Shown in pieces: positions 60,150 through 64,000 of a DNA stretch of 64,000 nucleotides; the first letter of the stretch is position 1; every line of letters begins with the position of its first letter. The notes beneath the pieces were generated by a model. The model was not told the DNA's origin and made no database searches. It worked only from the letters and a program-made list of their open reading frames with translations. The position numbers and the translations under genes were made by a program. Source of the DNA: Vibrio sinaloensis (GTDB taxonomy: Bacteria; Pseudomonadota; Gammaproteobacteria; Enterobacterales; Vibrionaceae); contig NZ_JWLV01000012.1 in the NCBI RefSeq assembly GCF_000808535.1, positions 186,001-250,000 on the forward strand, written 5' to 3'.

Positions 60150-62426
60150 TTATTCAGCGTTCTCATCAACCGAGGCTGAGCCAGACTCAATCTCGATTCG
60201 AGTGACACGTTGCAAACCACGCGGCAGTAAACTACCTCGTCGCCCACGCTCACCGCGGAAATTATCTAGATCACTCGGCTTCAAGCCTAACTTGCGTTTA
60301 CCCGCATAAAGCGTCAATGTTGCGCCTTTAGGCACCGCAATTAAGTGAGAAAGGATCTCTTCACGCTCTTTGGCTTTTGCTGCAGGAATATTAATTATCT
60401 TGTTGCCCTTGCCTTTTGCAAGCTGAGGCAGATCTTTAATCGGGAACAGCAACATTCGGCCTTGGTTCGTGATCGCAACAATCTCATCAGAATCGAGATC
60501 CGCTATCGCATCAGGAGTCATCACTTCCGAGTTCACTGGCAACGTCACCAATGCTTTACCACTTTTGTTCTTAGAAAGCAGATCGCTGCCTTTACAAACA
60601 AAGCCGTAGCCAGCATCAGAGCCCACTAACCATAATTGCTCTTCTTCACCCATAATCACTTGGCGAATCGCACTGCCCGCTGTGATGTTCAAGCGTCCAG
60701 TAATCGGCTCGCCTTGACTCCTTGCAGATGGCAGCGAGTGAGACTCGAGTGAATAACTGCGACCATCGCTACCAAGGAAGACTGCCTGTTGATTACTCTT
60801 CCCTCGAGCATGAGCGAGATACTTATCACCAGACTTGTAGTTTAGCCCCTCAGCATCGACATCATGACCTTTAGCGTGACGAATCCAACCTTTCTCAGAC
60901 AGAACAACGGTAATCGGCTCACTTGGTACTAAGTCACGTTCAGTCAGTGCTTTCGCTTCTGCACGCTCCACCAGCGGTGAACGGCGATCATCACCGTATT
61001 TATCGGCGTCCGCTTGGATCTCTTTCTTAAGCAAGGTATTCATACGACGCTCAGAACCTAGCAGCAACTCTAACTTCTCGCGCTCTTTCTCTAGCTCATC
61101 TTGCTCACCGCGGATCTTCATCTCTTCTAGCTTGGCTAGGTGACGAAGTTTGGTATCTAGAATCGCATCCGCTTGGATGTCTGTAATACCAAAGCGCGCC
61201 ATCAATACCGCTTTGGGATCGTCTTCGGTACGGATGATTTCAATGACTTCATCAAGGTTTAAGTAGGCAACCAACAAACCTTCAAGGATGTGCAAACGAG
61301 CCATCACTTTATCAAGACGGTGCTGTAGGCGACGACGAACCGTGGTGCGGCGGAATTCGATCCATTCAGACAGAATTTGAACTAAACCTTTAACCTGCGG
61401 GCGATTGTCTAGACCAATCATATTGAGGTTAACGCGGAAGTTCTTTTCTAGATCGGTTGAAGCAAACAGATGATTCATCAACTGGTCGCAATCAACGCGA
61501 TTTGAACGCGGAACAACGACGATTCGCGTAGGGTTCTCGTGATCGGATTCATCGCGTAGGTCGTCAACCATAGGCAGCTTTTTCGCACGCATTTGGTTAG
61601 CAATTTGCTCTAGCAATTTCGCGCCAGACACTTGGTGTGGCAACGCCGTAATCACGATATCAGAGCCTTCTTTGTGCCAAACCGCGCGCATCTTAATGCT
61701 GCCGCGACCAGTGCGATAGATCTTCTCAAGATCCGCTTTTGGCGAAATGATTTCTGCTTCGGTCGGGTAATCAGGGCCTTGAACAAAGTTCATCACATCC
61801 GGCAGTTCTGCTTTAGGATGATCGATCAAGTGAATCGCTGCATTTGCCACTTCACGCACGTTGTGAGGCGGAATATCCGTTGCCATACCCACCGCGATAC
61901 CAGTAACGCCATTCAATAGAATATGTGGCAGGCGCGCTGGCAGCATTTGCGGCTCTTTCATTGTGCCGTCAAAGTTCGGCTGCCATTCGACCGTGCCTTG
62001 ACCAAGCTCACCTAACAGGACTTCCGCAAACTTAGACAGCTTCGCTTCGGTATAACGCATTGCAGCGAACGATTTAGGGTCATCTGGCGCCCCCCAGTTA
62101 CCTTGACCGTCCACCAATGGGTAACGGTAAGAGAATGGCTGTGCCATAAGCACCATCGCTTCATAACACGCCGAGTCGCCGTGTGGATGGTATTTACCTA
62201 ACACGTCACCAACGGTGCGTGCTGATTTTTTATATTTTGCTGCCGCCGAGAGACCAAGCTCCGACATTGCGTAAATAATACGTCGTTGAACCGGCTTTAA
62301 ACCATCGCCAATGTATGGCAATGCGCGGTCCATAATTACGTACATTGAGTAATTGAGATAAGCGTCTTCAGTGAACTTGCGCATCGGCAACTGTTCAACG
62401 CCATCGTATGTAATCTCACTAGACAT
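60150..62426 (-). CDS. parC: DNA topoisomerase IV subunit A
   Basis: Breakage-rejoining subunit of topoisomerase IV, which decatenates daughter chromosomes. 758 residues. Catalytic Tyr125 in RYTEAKL; the quinolone-resistance region reads [10 protein letters not shown] with Ser85 and Glu89, the susceptible-type residues at positions matching E. coli Ser80 and Glu84. The C-terminal beta-pinwheel (from about 490) carries degenerate blades. Three bp after parE, same operon. Confidence 0.98.
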   Translation of the reverse strand: MSSEITYDGVEQLPMRKFTEDAYLNYSMYVIMDRALPYIGDGLKPVQRRIIYAMSELGLSAAAKYKKSARTVGDVLGKYHPHGDSACYEAMVLMAQPFSYRYPLVDGQGNWGAPDDPKSFAAMRYTEAKLSKFAEVLLGELGQGTVEWQPNFDGTMKEPQMLPARLPHILLNGVTGIAVGMATDIPPHNVREVANAAIHLIDHPKAELPDVMNFVQGPDYPTEAEIISPKADLEKIYRTGRGSIKMRAVWHKEGSDIVITALPHQVSGAKLLEQIANQMRAKKLPMVDDLRDESDHENPTRIVVVPRSNRVDCDQLMNHLFASTDLEKNFRVNLNMIGLDNRPQVKGLVQILSEWIEFRRTTVRRRLQHRLDKVMARLHILEGLLVAYLNLDEVIEIIRTEDDPKAVLMARFGITDIQADAILDTKLRHLAKLEEMKIRGEQDELEKEREKLELLLGSERRMNTLLKKEIQADADKYGDDRRSPLVERAEAKALTERDLVPSEPITVVLSEKGWIRHAKGHDVDAEGLNYKSGDKYLAHARGKSNQQAVFLGSDGRSYSLESHSLPSARSQGEPITGRLNITAGSAIRQVIMGEEEQLWLVGSDAGYGFVCKGSDLLSKNKSGKALVTLPVNSEVMTPDAIADLDSDEIVAITNQGRMLLFPIKDLPQLAKGKGNKIINIPAAKAKEREEILSHLIAVPKGATLTLYAGKRKLGLKPSDLDNFRGERGRRGSLLPRGLQRVTRIEIESGSASVDENAE

Positions 62427-62429
62427 TCA

Positions 62430-64000
62430 TTAAACCTCTGCCATATCACCGTTGGTTTGTAGCCAACTACGGCGGTCATCCGCACGTTTCTTACCTAGCA
62501 ACATATCCATCATTTCCATGGTCTGCTCATTGTCATCGATGGTTAACTGAACCAAGCGACGGGTATTCGGATCCATGGTTGTTTCGCGAAGTTGGAGTGG
62601 GTTCATCTCACCCAGACCTTTGAATCGCTGTACGTTGATTTTGGCTTTTTTCTTCGATAGACGCTCTAATACGCCCTCTTTCTCATCATCATCAAGGGCA
62701 TAGAACACTTCTTTACCGCAGTCGATTCGATAGAGAGGAGGCATCGCGACATAGATATGGCCGGCTTCAACTAGAGCACGGAAGTGACGAGTGAACAGAG
62801 CACACAGTAGCGTCGCGATGTGCAGACCATCCGAGTCCGCATCGGCAAGGATACAGATTTTGCCGTAACGTAGGCCATCGAGGTTGTCGTTGTCAGGGTC
62901 GATACCCAGCGCAACAGAGATATCGTGCACTTCTTGAGAGGCAAGGACTTGGTCAGCAGAGACTTCCCACGTGTTCAAGATCTTACCACGCAGTGGCATC
63001 ACCGCTTGGAACTCACGATCGCGGGCTTGTTTCGCCGAGCCGCCTGCCGAGTCACCCTCGACAAAGAAGATTTCAGTACGATTTAAATCTTGTACAGAAC
63101 AGTCGGTTAACTTACCCGGTAGTGCCGGACCTGACGCCACCTTCTTACGTACAACTTTCTTACTAGCGCGCATACGGCGGTGCGCATTGGCAATACACAC
63201 TTCTGCCAGCTGTTCTGCTAGTTGAGGTTTCTCGTTTAACCACAAGCTGAAGGCATCTTTTACTACGCCAGAAACAAACGCTGCTGTTTGACGAGATGAA
63301 AGACGCTCTTTAGTTTGACCGGCAAACTGAGGGTCTTGCATCTTGACCGACAACACGTAAGAACAGCGATCGAAGATGTCGTCACCTGTTAACTTAACCC
63401 CACGAGGAAGTAAGTTACGGAACTCACAGAACTCGCGCATCGCATCAAGTAGACCTTGGCGAAGACCGTTAACGTGCGTACCACCTTGCTTAGTTGGAAC
63501 TAAGTTAACGTAGCTTTCGGTGATCATCTCGCCGCCTTCAGGCTGCCAGATCACCGCCCACGTTGCCATTTCCGTTTCTGCAGTGAACTCTCCGATGTAA
63601 GGCTCGGCTGGCAGTACTTCATAGCCTTTCACGCCCTCAGCAAGATAGTCTTTTAAGCCATCTTCGTAGTACCACTTGTGCTCTTCATCGTTAACTTTAT
63701 CGCTAAACGTGATTTCTAACCCTGGGCAGAGCACGGCTTTGGCACGCAGGTTGTTCACCAAACGTAGTGCTGAGAATTTGTAGCTGTCGAAGTATTTAGC
63801 ATCTGGCCAGAAGTGGACTGATGTTCCGGTGTTGCGGTGACCACAAGTTCCGGTCACGGTAAGTTCTGTCACGGCGTTACCGTGTTCAAAAGCGATTTCA
63901 TGCACTTGACCTTGGCGTTTTACGGTGACTTCCACACGTTTGGATAACGCGTTAACCACCGAAATACCAACCCCGTGCAAACCACCAGAGAACTTGTAGT
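62430..64000 (-). CDS. parE: DNA topoisomerase IV subunit B, 5'-truncated by window edge
   Basis: ATPase subunit of topoisomerase IV. The frame is open to the right window edge (...YKFSGGLHGVGIS), so the start and about the first 110 residues of the usual ~626 are outside. Visible: GGLHGVGISVVNALS (end of the GHKL ATP site), transducer domain with QTKERLSS, TOPRIM motifs EGDSAGGSAKQ and DADSDGLHI (metal-binding Asp pair), and the C-terminal RFKGLGEMNPLQLRETTMDP. It precedes parC by three bp. Confidence 0.97.
   Translation of the reverse strand, partial: YKFSGGLHGVGISVVNALSKRVEVTVKRQGQVHEIAFEHGNAVTELTVTGTCGHRNTGTSVHFWPDAKYFDSYKFSALRLVNNLRAKAVLCPGLEITFSDKVNDEEHKWYYEDGLKDYLAEGVKGYEVLPAEPYIGEFTAETEMATWAVIWQPEGGEMITESYVNLVPTKQGGTHVNGLRQGLLDAMREFCEFRNLLPRGVKLTGDDIFDRCSYVLSVKMQDPQFAGQTKERLSSRQTAAFVSGVVKDAFSLWLNEKPQLAEQLAEVCIANAHRRMRASKKVVRKKVASGPALPGKLTDCSVQDLNRTEIFFVEGDSAGGSAKQARDREFQAVMPLRGKILNTWEVSADQVLASQEVHDISVALGIDPDNDNLDGLRYGKICILADADSDGLHIATLLCALFTRHFRALVEAGHIYVAMPPLYRIDCGKEVFYALDDDEKEGVLERLSKKKAKINVQRFKGLGEMNPLQLRETTMDPNTRRLVQLTIDDNEQTMEMMDMLLGKKRADDRRSWLQTNGDMAEV

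Overview
This window reads as a core-genome stretch of chromosome 1 of a Vibrio (Vibrionaceae, Gammaproteobacteria). The case rests on gene content and order: plzC-serB-ytjB, nupC-deoCABD, the mra/fts/mur cluster ending ftsZ-lpxC-dciA-secA-mutT, rsmI/lpoA-yraN-diaA-dolP-sspBA-petABC-rpsI-rplM, and zapE/zapG-degQ-degS-parC-parE. The NupC protein closely resembles the V. cholerae concentrative nucleoside transporter as I remember it. I cannot fix the species from the sequence alone. I see no tRNA, rRNA, prophage, insertion sequence, CRISPR array, toxin-antitoxin pair or obvious island.

Layout. 1-2.9 kb: 3' part of a PilZ (c-di-GMP) protein, serB, ytjB. 3-9.6 kb: nucleoside catabolism operon deoC-deoA-deoB-deoD (minus strand) with hairpins or an ERIC element in every intercistronic gap, a small XapX-domain gene and the transporter nupC. 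9.6-18.7 kb: tatD-like yjjV with a tiny DUF5363 gene, yaaA, an alanine/sodium symporter, a DUF3545 gene, a hemerythrin protein, ung, nfo, grcA with an FNR-type promoter, and a LysR regulator convergent with and overlapping a TSUP transporter. 18.8-28.8 kb: carAB, dapB, mutT, secA, and dciA (helicase loader) on the plus strand between secA and lpxC, where enterics carry secM. 28.8-45.4 kb: lpxC and the division/wall cluster rsmH-ftsL-ftsI-murE-murF-mraY-murD-ftsW-murG-murC-ftsQ-ftsA-ftsZ, tightly packed on the minus strand; it lacks mraZ and ddlB here. 45.5-46.0 kb: RNase P RNA with three tandem 24-nt units in its 5' half. 46.1-50.4 kb: rsmI and divergent lpoA-yraN-diaA-dolP. 50.5-55.5 kb: sspAB, the bc1 complex petABC, rplM-rpsI. 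55.7-64 kb: zapE, zapG, degQ with a candidate sigma-E promoter, degS, parC and a truncated parE.

How the parts fit: the deo/nupC block imports and degrades nucleosides. The dcw block makes lipid II and assembles the divisome, with lpxC (lipid A), lpoA (PBP1A activator), zapE and zapG as envelope or division partners elsewhere in the window. degQ and degS serve envelope proteolysis and the sigma-E signal. dciA, ung, nfo, mutT, diaA and parCE concern replication and genome maintenance.

The window is mostly conventional. The most notable features are small: the repeat-expanded RNase P RNA, a 36-bp perfect palindrome upstream of grcA/nfo, a 14-bp inverted repeat that would mask the ung ribosome-binding site, an orphan terminator at 13.4 kb, and several small ORFs. 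I did not find evidence of a wholly new multi-gene system.
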